The position numbers and the translations under genes are program-made. The notes under the pieces were generated by a model that saw nothing but the letters and a program-made list of their open reading frames with translations, did no database searches and was not told where the DNA came from. Of a DNA stretch of 64,000 nucleotides, positions 30,198 to 40,030 are shown one piece after another; the stretch's first letter is position 1; every line of letters starts with the position of its first letter. Source of the DNA: Methanobacterium petrolearium (GTDB taxonomy: Archaea > Methanobacteriota > Methanobacteria > Methanobacteriales > Methanobacteriaceae); contig NZ_JAGGKL010000002.1 of assembly GCF_017873625.1 (NCBI RefSeq), positions 124,001-188,000 of the forward strand, given 5' to 3'.

Positions 30198-31127
30198 CTA
30201 CTCGGATAATTTATTGTTATAATCATCATAACTGTCCAGATAGGCAACCATTATGGATGAAGCAGTAAAATCAGCAGTAGTTCCAGGATTTAAACCATTA
30301 TCTATTAGATACTGGTCGAATTTCTTCAGAAGCTGCTGACCCTTATCAGTCAATATTCCACCTTCTTCCAATATGGATTCTGCTTCTTTTAACACATCTT
30401 TTGCCTTTTCTTCCCCGTATTTACGGCTTATGAGAGTATCGGGAATTTTGGAGAGAATGGTGAGGAAAGTTTGCACCGTGGCCTGGTTAATACCATATTC
30501 TGATTGAATTTTTGCAAATAATGGAAACCCAATTTCAAAAGTTACAGGCATCTGGTTGGTGAGTTCATAGGAAAGACGATCCCATGCAGATGACATTTCC
30601 AGGACACTGAACATGTTAATGTCATCATCTAAGAGCTTTTCCATTGAACTGTCACTTGAAACATCCAGTTCTTCCTGTTGACCCATACCCCCAGCATCAG
30701 CAATGTTAATGGCCTGATAAAGGTGCACTGCATCTTGGGGGGTGGTAGACATCATCATCTTATGCATCGTGTCTCTCAAATCATTAAAACTCTCAACTGC
30801 ACCGGCAGCAGCACAGATAGGAGTCAACAACATCACAATTCCTAAATTCGTGTTGTTAGCCACCCAACGGTCTGTTTCGGTCACTGCCTCCTGGATAAGA
30901 TTACCCAAACCTATACTACTCCATTTGTCCGGAGTTTTTCTCAAATCATAACCTTTTTTGGCGGTTTGTTCCATGGTTTTTCCAATGGCTATTCCACTGA
31001 GAAGGAAATCCTCGAAGACCATGTCAGAGAAGTTCTGTGTCCGGTGAACATTCCCTGGTTTTGGATGACCACTGACTTCCAGTACCGATGCTATCTGGGC
31101 ACATTTGCCTACAAAAACAGGGTCCAA
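30198..31127 (-). CDS. CitG-like triphosphoribosyl-dephospho-CoA synthase family protein
   Basis: 309 residues from a TTG start; SD GAGGTGA is 4-5 nt upstream. The opening EVSGHPKPGNVHRTQNFSDMVFEDFLLSG and GMGQQEEL are typical of the CitG/MdcB family (PF01874), which makes the prosthetic-group precursor of citrate lyase from ATP and dephospho-CoA. Methanogens lack citrate lyase, so the substrate must differ; a role in an ATP-dependent phosphoribosyl transfer to another cofactor is plausible but unproven. It lies 97 bp downstream of hemB on the same strand. Confidence 0.8.
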   Translation of the reverse strand: MDPVFVGKCAQIASVLEVSGHPKPGNVHRTQNFSDMVFEDFLLSGIAIGKTMEQTAKKGYDLRKTPDKWSSIGLGNLIQEAVTETDRWVANNTNLGIVMLLTPICAAAGAVESFNDLRDTMHKMMMSTTPQDAVHLYQAINIADAGGMGQQEELDVSSDSSMEKLLDDDINMFSVLEMSSAWDRLSYELTNQMPVTFEIGFPLFAKIQSEYGINQATVQTFLTILSKIPDTLISRKYGEEKAKDVLKEAESILEEGGILTDKGQQLLKKFDQYLIDNGLNPGTTADFTASSIMVAYLDSYDDYNNKLSE

Positions 31128-31223
31128 AATTTCACCTCACTGTTGATGATGGTGGGCATAATGTTGATAATCATTGACATTATAATCCTTAGTATTTCTA
31201 GTTAATCTTTCTGTTGGATTAAA

Positions 31224-32207
31224 TCAGCATTCTTGATTGATACTTCCTTCTAAGAAGTCTGGGGCAAAATGAGAGATTATAAGATCGGCACCTGCCCTTT
31301 TAATGGATAACAGGGATTCGTAGATGGATTCTTCAGTAAGGTATCCTGCTTCTATTCCTGCTTTAAGCATTGAATATTCCCCACTTACCTGGTAAGCTGC
31401 TGTGGGAACTTTAAACGTATTTTTAACCTGGTAAATGACATCAAGGTAGGCAAGGGCTGGTTTAACCATTACTATATCTGCACCTTCTTCCAGATCCAGT
31501 TCTGTTTCAAGAATTGCTTCTTCAACATTGTAAGGACTCATCTGGTGGGTTTTTCGATCTCCGAATGATGGTTCTGAACAAACAGCGTCCCTGAATGGGG
31601 CATAGAATGATGATGCATACTTAGCTGAATAGGACATGATCAGGGTGTTCTGGAAACCACCATCATCTAACATTCTACGGATGGCACCTACTCGCCCATC
31701 CATCATATCTGAGGGTGCCACTATATCTGCTCCTGCTTCAGCATGGCTCAGGGCAGTTTTTGCCAACAGTTGTAGACTTTCATCATTTAAGATCTCACCA
31801 TTTTCCACTATTCCGCAGTGTCCATGGGTGGTGTACTGGCAGAGGCAAACATCGGTGATTACCACCAGATCGGTTTCCTTTTTTAGGCGTCTTATAGTTT
31901 GCTGAACGATCCCGTCATCATCATAGGCTGAACTTCCCATTTCATCCTTCTCTTCAGGCATGCCAAAGAGTAAAACAGATTGAAGGCCGATTTTTTCCAG
32001 TCTTTTTGCTTCATCCACAGCATCTTCCAAACTGTAACGATATTGGCCAGGCATGGTGTCAATAGGTTCCCCTGCACCTTCCTCAAGCTCTTCCTTGATG
32101 AAAAGAGGATATATAAAGTCTTCAGAATTTAAACTTGTTTCACGGAGAATTTTCCTTATCTGAGGGGTTTTCCTTAGTCTACGCATGCGACGAGTGGGGA
32201 ATTGCAT
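31224..32207 (-). CDS. hemB: Delta-aminolevulinic acid dehydratase
   Basis: 327 residues; SD GGTGATT just before the ATG. It condenses two 5-aminolevulinates to porphobilinogen, needed for heme, siroheme, F430 and cobamides. The Zn-site cysteines are visible in DVCLCQYTTHGHCG, the substrate lysines in SYSAKYASSFYAPFRDA and VMVKPALAYLDVI, and the R-x-R-R-x-R start (PTRRMRRLRKTP) is classical. The CitG-like gene follows on the same strand. Confidence 0.96.
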   Translation of the reverse strand: MQFPTRRMRRLRKTPQIRKILRETSLNSEDFIYPLFIKEELEEGAGEPIDTMPGQYRYSLEDAVDEAKRLEKIGLQSVLLFGMPEEKDEMGSSAYDDDGIVQQTIRRLKKETDLVVITDVCLCQYTTHGHCGIVENGEILNDESLQLLAKTALSHAEAGADIVAPSDMMDGRVGAIRRMLDDGGFQNTLIMSYSAKYASSFYAPFRDAVCSEPSFGDRKTHQMSPYNVEEAILETELDLEEGADIVMVKPALAYLDVIYQVKNTFKVPTAAYQVSGEYSMLKAGIEAGYLTEESIYESLLSIKRAGADLIISHFAPDFLEGSINQEC

Positions 32208-32328
32208 TCAATCACCATTATACAATAAATAACATTATATATCAAATCTAAGATGGATCTTTAAACATTATATCTGTTCTCTTCCATACTAAATATATTA
32301 TTTCATTCTTTATATTATGAAAAATCTT

Positions 32329-33012
32329 TTATACCTTTATAATATCATTAAAAGGCTTCCTGTGGTAATACCTTTTAGCATGCTCCACAATAAGTGCATG
32401 GTATTCCTGGTAAAGGGGCACATCCTTAGGTAGATTTTCTTCAAAGGATGTTTTAAGTTTCATGTAACTGATTTTTTCATCCACCACTCCCAGATGGCTG
32501 AAGATTCTTTTGGTGTAGGCATCCACCACGAATTCCGGTTGTTTATAAGCATAAAGAAGCATTGAATCTGCAGTTTCATTCCCAACACCCTTAATTTTTA
32601 GTAGTTCTTTTCTACTGGGAGTTTTACCATCAATAGATATGAAAAAATTTGTAATATTGATTAGATAGGCTGATTTTTGATTTAAAAAACCCGCAGGACG
32701 CACGGCTTCCTTTAATATCTCTTCATCAAGATTAAGAAGTTTTTCTGGGCTGATGGCATCTAACTTTTTAAGGTTCCAGAGAGCCTTTTCTGCAGAAGTC
32801 CAGGCAGTGTTCTGGGTTAGGATTGCCCCTAGAATAATTTCATATCTCTGGTTTTCAGTTTCAGGAAGATCATAATTAAGGGGATGGTAACCATGGGTGG
32901 CCCCAGTTTTTGCCAGATTTTCTGATTCCAGGTCCATTAACGGCCACCAGCCCTGAGGACCGTAAAGATCATAGAGTTTTTCATAGATTTTTAATATTGG
33001 TGCTTCACTCAT
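32329..33012 (-). CDS. HhH-GPD DNA glycosylase (endonuclease III-related)
   Basis: 227 residues. HhH motif LLKIKGVGNETADS (about 137-150) and catalytic Asp in FVVDAY (D164). At the place of the bifunctional EndoIII lysine there is E146 (GVGNETA instead of GVGRKTA), and the C-terminal Fe-S cysteine cluster is missing. This fits a monofunctional glycosylase like MagIII, which removes 3-methyladenine, rather than an AP lyase. It is divergent from the GNAT gene at 33086, with a shared 73-bp promoter region. Confidence 0.85.
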   Translation of the reverse strand: MSEAPILKIYEKLYDLYGPQGWWPLMDLESENLAKTGATHGYHPLNYDLPETENQRYEIILGAILTQNTAWTSAEKALWNLKKLDAISPEKLLNLDEEILKEAVRPAGFLNQKSAYLINITNFFISIDGKTPSRKELLKIKGVGNETADSMLLYAYKQPEFVVDAYTKRIFSHLGVVDEKISYMKLKTSFEENLPKDVPLYQEYHALIVEHAKRYYHRKPFNDIIKV

Positions 33013-33085
33013 TTGGTAAACTCCCAGATAAACTATATCTTACATTATTAATAAGTCATAGATAGAATGTTAAATGGTGGAATTA

Positions 33086-33598
33086 ATGAGGATTAAATGT
33101 GATAGGTGTGTTTTGCGGAGGTGGAATCCTTCGGATCTGGAAAGTTTAGTGGAAAATGCCAACAATTACCACATAGCCATCAACATGAGAGATCTCTTTC
33201 CCCACCCTTACACATTGGAAGATGGTGAACAATGGTTAGAGATTACTTCTAAGGAAGAGAAAAACTGCTTTCTTGCAATAATCGTTAATAATGAAGCAGT
33301 TGGTGGAATAGGTCTGACACTGGGAGAAGATATTGAAAGGATATCTGCAGAACTCGGTTACTGGTTAGGAGAAAAATACTGGGGTAAAGGCATCACATCA
33401 TCGGGGATTAAGGGTATTGTAACTTATGGATTCAATGAATTGGGGCTGGAAAGAATATTTGCCAAACCATTAGAACATAATACACCCTCTAGAAAGGTTC
33501 TTGAGAAAAATGGTTTCAAACTTGAGGGTATCATGGAAAAAAGTGTTATTAAAAACGGGAAGATATATGGTCAGGCATTATATGCAAGGATTAAATAG
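33086..33598 (+). CDS. GNAT acetyltransferase, RimJ/RimL-like
   Basis: About 170 residues from the ATG at 33086, which has GGTGG 5 nt upstream; ATG 33074 is in frame but without SD. The RimJ/RimL-type GNAT fold is seen in CVLRRWNPSD, LGYWLGEKYWGKGITSSGIK (acetyl-CoA loop) and NTPSRKVLEKNGFKLEG. It transfers an acetyl group to an amine; the substrate cannot be told. A 23-bp tandem repeat follows the gene. Confidence 0.9.
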   Translation: MRIKCDRCVLRRWNPSDLESLVENANNYHIAINMRDLFPHPYTLEDGEQWLEITSKEEKNCFLAIIVNNEAVGGIGLTLGEDIERISAELGYWLGEKYWGKGITSSGIKGIVTYGFNELGLERIFAKPLEHNTPSRKVLEKNGFKLEGIMEKSVIKNGKIYGQALYARIK

Positions 33599-33600
33599 AT

Positions 33601-33646
33601 TTATAGAAATTTTATAGAAGTATTTATAGAAATCTTATAGAAGTAA
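33601..33646. repeat. 23-bp tandem repeat, two units
   Basis: Units starting at 33601 and 33624 (TTATAGAAATTTTATAGAAG and TTATAGAAATCTTATAGAAG) differ by one base in the first 20. They fill the gap between the GNAT gene and the aroC promoter. Confidence 0.7.
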
Positions 33647-33713
33647 CAATTAAAATCTGAAAATCAAGAATTGAAAACCATACCCTAATTCTATTTATCT
33701 AAAGTTACTCAAT

Positions 33714-33731
33714 AGTTATATATACTATAAA
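33714..33731 (+). promoter_or_regulatory. Probable aroC TATA box
   Basis: GTTATATATACTATAAA is the only strong TATA-like element before aroC; counting about 25 bp from its centre places the transcript start within a few bases of the coding start, so the mRNA leader would be very short. Confidence 0.45.
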
Positions 33732-33749
33732 TTAACAGGAAGTGGATTC

Positions 33750-34841
33750 ATGGCAGGAAACACTACAGGAAATTTGTTCAGGGTTACAACCTTCGGGTCC
33801 AGCCACGGCACAGCCCTAGGGGCAGTAGTTGATGGTTGTCCTGCAGGGCTGGAATTGTCACGTGAGGATATACAAGTAGAACTTAACCGTCGAAGACCCG
33901 GCACCAGTAAAATTACCACTTCTCGTGGGGAAACAGATCAGGTAGAAATTCTATCAGGGATATTTGAAGGAAAAACTGATGGAACCCCCATTGCTGCAGT
34001 TGTGTACAATAAAGATGCTGATTCATCTGCATATGAACCGTTCCGTGATAAACCCAGACCCGGGCATGGGGATTACACTTGGACTGCCAAGTACGGGTGT
34101 TACGATTACCGTGGTGGTGGCAGAAGTAGTGGAAGAACCACCATTGGCCATGTTATAGGTGGAGCTGTGGCCAAAAAGCTCATTGCCCAGTTGAATATAA
34201 AAGTAGTTTCCCACGTAACCCAGGTAGGGGATGTTAAGGCCAAACACGTTGCATACGGTCGTGTTGAAGAATATGCCAGTAAAAATTCAGTGCGATCTGC
34301 TGACCAGAAAGCAGCGAAACTAATGGAAAACAAGATCCTGGAAGCCAAGGAAAAAGGAGATTCAGTAGGAGGTGTGGTGGAAATCATTGCCTTCGATGTT
34401 CCAGCTGGAATTGGCGAACCGGTTTTTGATAAATTGGATGCGGATATTGCAGGGGCGTTAATGGGTATTGGATCAGTTAAGGGCGTCGAAATAGGTTTTG
34501 GATTCAAATTAGCTGAAAAAACCGCCAGTGCCACTAACGATGAATATTACTTGGAAAAAGGTAAGATAAAGACCACTACTAACACCAGTGGTGGTATAGT
34601 GGGGGGTATATCTAATGGAATGCCTATTGTGGCACGTATTGCTGTTAAACCCACTCCGTCAATAAGTATAACTCAGAAAACTGTTGATCTCAAGACCATG
34701 AAAGAAACTGAGATTGAGATAAAAGGTCGTCATGATCCTTGTATCTGTCCTAGGATAACTGCAGTTGCCGAGGCTTCTGTTGCAATGGTTCTGGTGGATC
34801 ATCTCTTAAGATCTGGTTTTATAAACTCCAGACATATCTAA
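33750..34841 (+). CDS. aroC: Chorismate synthase
   Basis: 363 residues. It converts 5-enolpyruvylshikimate-3-phosphate to chorismate using reduced FMN. Family signatures present: GSSHGTALGAVVDGCPAG, RRPGTSK, GHGDYTWTAKYGCYDYRGGGRSS (in parts) and the C-terminal RHDPCICPR. Full length. The ATG follows an SD-like GGAAGTGG. No other aro genes are adjacent. A T7 run follows soon after the stop (about 34859-34865). Confidence 0.97.
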   Translation: MAGNTTGNLFRVTTFGSSHGTALGAVVDGCPAGLELSREDIQVELNRRRPGTSKITTSRGETDQVEILSGIFEGKTDGTPIAAVVYNKDADSSAYEPFRDKPRPGHGDYTWTAKYGCYDYRGGGRSSGRTTIGHVIGGAVAKKLIAQLNIKVVSHVTQVGDVKAKHVAYGRVEEYASKNSVRSADQKAAKLMENKILEAKEKGDSVGGVVEIIAFDVPAGIGEPVFDKLDADIAGALMGIGSVKGVEIGFGFKLAEKTASATNDEYYLEKGKIKTTTNTSGGIVGGISNGMPIVARIAVKPTPSISITQKTVDLKTMKETEIEIKGRHDPCICPRITAVAEASVAMVLVDHLLRSGFINSRHI

Positions 34842-34867
34842 TTACAAAAAATAACTTATTTTTTTAA

Positions 34868-35044
34868 TCACTTTTCTTTTTCAATAGGTGTTTTAGTACA
34901 GCTAACCATCTGACGGAGCTTCTGACATCTACGAGTTCGGCATGAATCTTTTTCTTCGTGCCAGGAATTATGCTTGCAGTTTTCATATGGACAGTGATAG
35001 TGTTCATTACACATCACGAGACCTTCATTAAACATTACTTTCAT
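34868..35044 (-). CDS. Small Cys/His-rich protein, 58 residues
   Basis: An ATG at 35044 opens a 58-residue frame ending TGA at 34868. The protein has seven cysteine or histidine-rich positions concentrated in CNEHYHCPYENCKHNSW and KDSCRTRRCQKL, with a later Cys in MVSC, a pattern that suggests a small zinc- or metal-binding fold. The C-terminus is basic. No clear SD is seen, though GTAATGTTTAATG near the start offers alternatives. It lies between aroC and tRNA-Thr on the minus strand. Function unknown; composition makes it very unlikely to be a chance frame. Confidence 0.6.
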   Translation of the reverse strand: MKVMFNEGLVMCNEHYHCPYENCKHNSWHEEKDSCRTRRCQKLRQMVSCTKTPIEKEK

Positions 35045-35094
35045 TAAAAATCGCCTTTTTATGTTAAGATTCGTTTATATGGTAAAAATAGCGA

Positions 35095-35172
<78 letters not shown>

Positions 35173-35289
35173 CTGATTTGTTTTTTTAATTTTTTTATTT
35201 TTTTAATCTATTATTTGGTTTTCAGCCTTTATTTCATTACTTTTTATTTTTAAGTGATATATTTCCCGATGATATTTGGATGATAAAAG

Positions 35290-36069
<780 letters not shown>

Positions 36070-36245
36070 TTCCTAAAAAAGTTAACTTCATATGTTCACC
36101 TTGATCTACATAACATTGGAATCATTGTACTTAATTGGCTTGACATCCTTTTTCTACATTTGAAGATTTGATCTAATAAATTTTATTTCCATTCTTTTCC
36201 TTTATTTTGTTACATCTATAAATCTAATTTATCCATTAATCGGAT

Positions 36246-37172
36246 CTATTCAGATTTGCATAGTATTATATCACAACTTAGAGGGGTTTTATTCTTTTTA
36301 ATGCATAAATTCTCCTCTTCAATCACCACTAAGTCACCCAGATTAAGTGGAGAAGGTTGTTCCATTTTCATAACTATTGTATCCCCAGATTTAGCAAGAA
36401 CATTCCAGTCCATGTTCAATGCTTCCACACCTTCTGAGAGGATTACTTCAACTTCATTCCCTTCTACCTTTTTAACTCGCCCTACTTCTCCCTGAGTGAT
36501 GATCCGGTTGGCCATCTGAATGTCCCGTTGTTTGGACAGCATTTCCTCTCTAAGTTGTTCTCGCCATTTTTCCAGTTCTTTAACATCACTGATTATAGTG
36601 GTTCTTAATAGTTCCATTGCCTGTTTATGGTCCATTTGAGGATGGATAATGGATATATCATATTGTGGACTTACAGATGGTGTGGCTTGTGCAACGTCTT
36701 CCATAACCTTCTTGAATATTTCTCCCACTTCGTTAAGGCTAATTTTTGACTTCCAATGTTTTTTCAGACGCTTACCAGCAATTGCTTTGGTAGTTTTATT
36801 CCCAAAAATCACTATAGAGCTTTTCCCACTTTTAACATTTTTAATCTCTGAACCAATAAGTTCAACCTGATGATATCCATTGGTAGTGGCATAAATCCGT
36901 TTGCGTCGTGTTTCATGGGTAGCTCTAATTTTAACTTCACCAACCAGTATTTTATCAAGTTTACGTACTTTTTCACTTCCATCAGTGATTTTAAGATTGA
37001 TATTTAGTTGATGCGCTCTTTTTGTAAGTTGATCTTTTGTTTTGATCTTTCCTGAGTATAACTCTTCTTCTAAGATTTCTCTTTGGTTTTTATCACCTAA
37101 AAAACCAATGCTTCGTTTGTCACCAGCCATTACACAGCCTTTACTCCCAATATAAGTTATGATAAGACTCAT
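36246..37172 (-). CDS. DUF2121-type protein with proteasome-like N-terminus
   Basis: 308 residues. Removing Met1 leaves SLIITYIGSKGCVMAGDKRS, in which Ser1, Asp17, Lys18 and Arg19 fall in the same register as Thr1, Asp17, Lys18 and Arg19 of proteasome beta subunits. The middle (100-220) is helical and charged (ELEKWREQLREEMLSKQRD) and the C-terminus has a small beta domain (GDTIVMKMEQPSPLNLGDLVVIEEE). I recall this as the methanogen-restricted DUF2121 family, annotated without function. A self-processing Ntn-hydrolase activity is inference. Monocistronic. Confidence 0.72.
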   Translation of the reverse strand: MSLIITYIGSKGCVMAGDKRSIGFLGDKNQREILEEELYSGKIKTKDQLTKRAHQLNINLKITDGSEKVRKLDKILVGEVKIRATHETRRKRIYATTNGYHQVELIGSEIKNVKSGKSSIVIFGNKTTKAIAGKRLKKHWKSKISLNEVGEIFKKVMEDVAQATPSVSPQYDISIIHPQMDHKQAMELLRTTIISDVKELEKWREQLREEMLSKQRDIQMANRIITQGEVGRVKKVEGNEVEVILSEGVEALNMDWNVLAKSGDTIVMKMEQPSPLNLGDLVVIEEENLCIKKNKTPLSCDIILCKSE

Positions 37173-37348
37173 CTAATCACCAACAATACAAATTTTAATA
37201 ACTATGAATACAATGAATGATTTTACATTGGACATTGATCTATTTATAATAAAAACTCTGTTTACAATAAAAATAATTTTCAAATATGAAATTGATCAAT
37301 CTAGGGATTTAAAAAAATAAAGAAATATTATTTATAAAAAGAGCATAT

Positions 37349-38230
37349 TTATTCATCCTCTTCTTCAATGAATGGGACTCTAAACTTGAATATGCATTTA
37401 TTTGAACCATCAGCAATGGCAGCCTTTTTTTCTACTTTACCCTCCATTCCTGTCCAATCAAAGGATTGTTGCATTATGGCTTGGCAGTTAAGGCAGAACA
37501 CTGGATTTTTTTTAGCGTCATCCAGCCAGGGGCAGTTATGGAATTTAAAAAGATTAACCTGGCCTTTGGTTTCGATTTCAGTTTGGACACCGAAGTCAGC
37601 AAAAAGACGGGCCACCCAATCAAGATAAGCATTAAAAATACCCTCTAAATCAGTTATATTTTCTTCTTCAACTGTGTCTCCCAATTCCTGCTCAAAACGA
37701 TGCCTCATATCTTCTTCAAGGCGTGATGAAAAGATTTTAAGTAATGTTTCCTTGATTTCGGCATCAGATTGGTCTGTTGATGTGGATGCCGAGAGGATGA
37801 AGTCATAAAAGTCTGCTAAAATCTTTTTTTTCAGAGTTTCACTCTTTTTCTTGTCTTTGGCATGTTTATAAAGTGCCATCTCAAGGTTAGCATTAAGTTC
37901 GCTCTTTTTGAATGGTTTAATAATGTAACCATATGGTTCGGTTCTGCGAGCCCTTTCCAGTACTTCCTCATCTGAGTACGCGGTCAGGTAAATTATTGGA
38001 ACATCCAGCTGCTTCCGTATTTTGGAAGCGGCTTCTATACCATCCATATTCCCTTTTAAGACGATATCAACTAAAATCAGGTCAGGCTCTGTTTCTAGGG
38101 CAGTTTTTACAGCATCTTCCCCGGTGTATACAATATCAATTACCTGATAATCCAGTTCTTCCAGTTTTTGTTTAATGCCCATGGCGACTATTGCTTCGTC
38201 TTCAACAACAAGTATACGAGATTTGGCCAT
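37349..38230 (-). CDS. Response regulator, REC-MetOD1
   Basis: 293 residues. An N-terminal receiver domain with the phosphoacceptor D55 in LILVDIVLKGNMDGIEA and the conserved Lys in YIIKPF; then a linker; then the methanogen output domain 1 (about 140-290), recognised by NAYLDWVARLFADFG, FHNCPWLDDAKKNPVFCLNCQAI and a Cys-rich end. Such domains are not DNA-binding; they likely pass the signal by protein contact. Its start overlaps the stop of the kinase (TGATG at 38230), so the two are translationally coupled. Confidence 0.88.
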   Translation of the reverse strand: MAKSRILVVEDEAIVAMGIKQKLEELDYQVIDIVYTGEDAVKTALETEPDLILVDIVLKGNMDGIEAASKIRKQLDVPIIYLTAYSDEEVLERARRTEPYGYIIKPFKKSELNANLEMALYKHAKDKKKSETLKKKILADFYDFILSASTSTDQSDAEIKETLLKIFSSRLEEDMRHRFEQELGDTVEEENITDLEGIFNAYLDWVARLFADFGVQTEIETKGQVNLFKFHNCPWLDDAKKNPVFCLNCQAIMQQSFDWTGMEGKVEKKAAIADGSNKCIFKFRVPFIEEEDE

Positions 38231-40002
38231 CAGATCCGCTCCATATATTCAAGTTCATTAAATTCGACTAAAAACTCTTTATTCTTCCAATTTATGGTTA
38301 ATTTTCCATCTAACTGTTTTGCAAGGTTGCTGATAAGTTTCATTCCTAAAGTGTCTGTATTTTTGATTTCAAATTCATCTGGAAATGGTTTGCCATTATC
38401 TTTGATTTTCAACAGATATTTACCATTATCTTTTTTGGAAAGTTCCAGATATATTTCTCCTTCACCCTGGGGGAATGCGTGTTTTAATGCGTTAGAGATT
38501 AGTTCGTTTATAATAAGCCCACAGGGGATAGCTGTTTCAATACCCATTATAACATTATCATCTATTTTTATATTGATTTTGATATTTCCTGGGTCAACAC
38601 CAAAAGAATTGAATAGGTCATCGGTTAGGCTTTCCACATATTTTTTGAAGTTTATGCTGTTCAAATCATCGGATTGGTAGAGATTTTCATGTATCAATGC
38701 AATAGATATTATGCGGTTCTGACTTTCCCGGTAAAGGTCAATAACAGTCTGATCATCGCTTTGTGCTGATTGGAGACTTAGAAGGGTGGATATGATCTGT
38801 AAATTATTTTTCACACGATGGTGGACTTCCCTTAGCAGAACCTCTTTTTCCCTTAATGATTTCATTATTCTGTCTTCTGCCAGTTTTCGTTCAGTTATAT
38901 CACGACCCACACCAACAAAAGCTTCTAAATTCCCTTCATCATCCATTATTGCTTTGTCTGCCCAGGCAATCCAGCGCCATCCATGCATAGTTAACAAACG
39001 ATGTTCAAGAAACACTACGTAGGGAGGATTATGTAGTTTATCCAGGGCTCGATATGTTTTCTCCTGGTCTTCCTGATGTACCAGTGGCAAGAAGTTACTT
39101 CCAACAATTTTTTCCTCGTCACGCCCCAATACTTCGCTGTAGGATGGGCTGGCAAAGAGGATCTCCCCATTTGGATTAAATTTGATAACCATATCTGTCT
39201 GATTTTCAACCATTAACCGATATTTCTCTTCACTATTTTTTAATGCATTTTCTATTCTTTTTTGTTCGGTAAGATCCCTTCCAGTAGTGAATATAATATT
39301 TTTCTCGGCTGTTGTTACAGGGGTAATGGTTAACTCTAGTATTTTGATGTCATCATTGATTTTCAGAGGCAATTCCACAATGCGTCCCGTGAACCAGTCT
39401 TCCATATCAATAGGGGTTGCTTCTGGTGGAAGGTAATCCTGTATTTTTTGGTTTAGAAGTATGGAAGGTTCTGTTTCCATAAAATCCAATGCTGCCTGGT
39501 TGAACTCTGTAAACTTTCCATCTTCACTTAATACCAGTATAGGGTTTTTATTTTCCTCAAACAGGGCTCTGAATTTTTTTTCACTTTCTTTAAGTGCTTT
39601 TTCAGCTATTTTTTTCTCTAAATGTTCTTTTGATTCTTTAAGAGCTCTTTTAACAGCATATCCTAATTTAGACAGATTATGTTTAAGCACGTAATCTGTT
39701 GCTCCCTTTTTGAGCATCTCCACTGCGAATTCTTCCCCTATCTTTCCACTTACAAAGATGAATGGGGTGTGTGGAGACTTTTCCTGGGCAATATGCAGGG
39801 CTGATACTCCATCAAACTGGGGAAGGGAATGGTCTGCCAGTATGATGTGTGGTTGCCATTCTTCTACTTCTTGAAGGTACTCAGCCTTCTTCTCAACAAT
39901 ATGAGTCTTGAAATCGAAATTTTCTTTTTTCAGTTCCCTTGATATCAGTTCTGCATCTAACGGGACGTCTTCCAGGATCAGGACTCTAATGGTTTCTTCC
40001 AT
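38230..40002 (-). CDS. Hybrid sensor kinase REC-PAS-PAS-HisKA_2
   Basis: 590 residues. Order: receiver (5-120, phospho-Asp D57 in ILADHSLPQFDG), PAS (about 140-255), PAS (about 258-375, FASPSYSEVLGRD), then the HisKA_2 dimerisation helix REVHHRVKNNLQ (phospho-His at 394 or 395) and the HATPase domain (NELISNALKHAF, KLISNLAKQ). No membrane helix, so it is a cytoplasmic sensor, probably reading redox or ligand state through PAS. It overlaps the next gene by 1 base and follows an Rcp1-like regulator. Confidence 0.92.
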   Translation of the reverse strand: MEETIRVLILEDVPLDAELISRELKKENFDFKTHIVEKKAEYLQEVEEWQPHIILADHSLPQFDGVSALHIAQEKSPHTPFIFVSGKIGEEFAVEMLKKGATDYVLKHNLSKLGYAVKRALKESKEHLEKKIAEKALKESEKKFRALFEENKNPILVLSEDGKFTEFNQAALDFMETEPSILLNQKIQDYLPPEATPIDMEDWFTGRIVELPLKINDDIKILELTITPVTTAEKNIIFTTGRDLTEQKRIENALKNSEEKYRLMVENQTDMVIKFNPNGEILFASPSYSEVLGRDEEKIVGSNFLPLVHQEDQEKTYRALDKLHNPPYVVFLEHRLLTMHGWRWIAWADKAIMDDEGNLEAFVGVGRDITERKLAEDRIMKSLREKEVLLREVHHRVKNNLQIISTLLSLQSAQSDDQTVIDLYRESQNRIISIALIHENLYQSDDLNSINFKKYVESLTDDLFNSFGVDPGNIKINIKIDDNVIMGIETAIPCGLIINELISNALKHAFPQGEGEIYLELSKKDNGKYLLKIKDNGKPFPDEFEIKNTDTLGMKLISNLAKQLDGKLTINWKNKEFLVEFNELEYMERI

Positions 40003-40030
40003 AAAATCACTAAGGACTTTCGTAACATCA

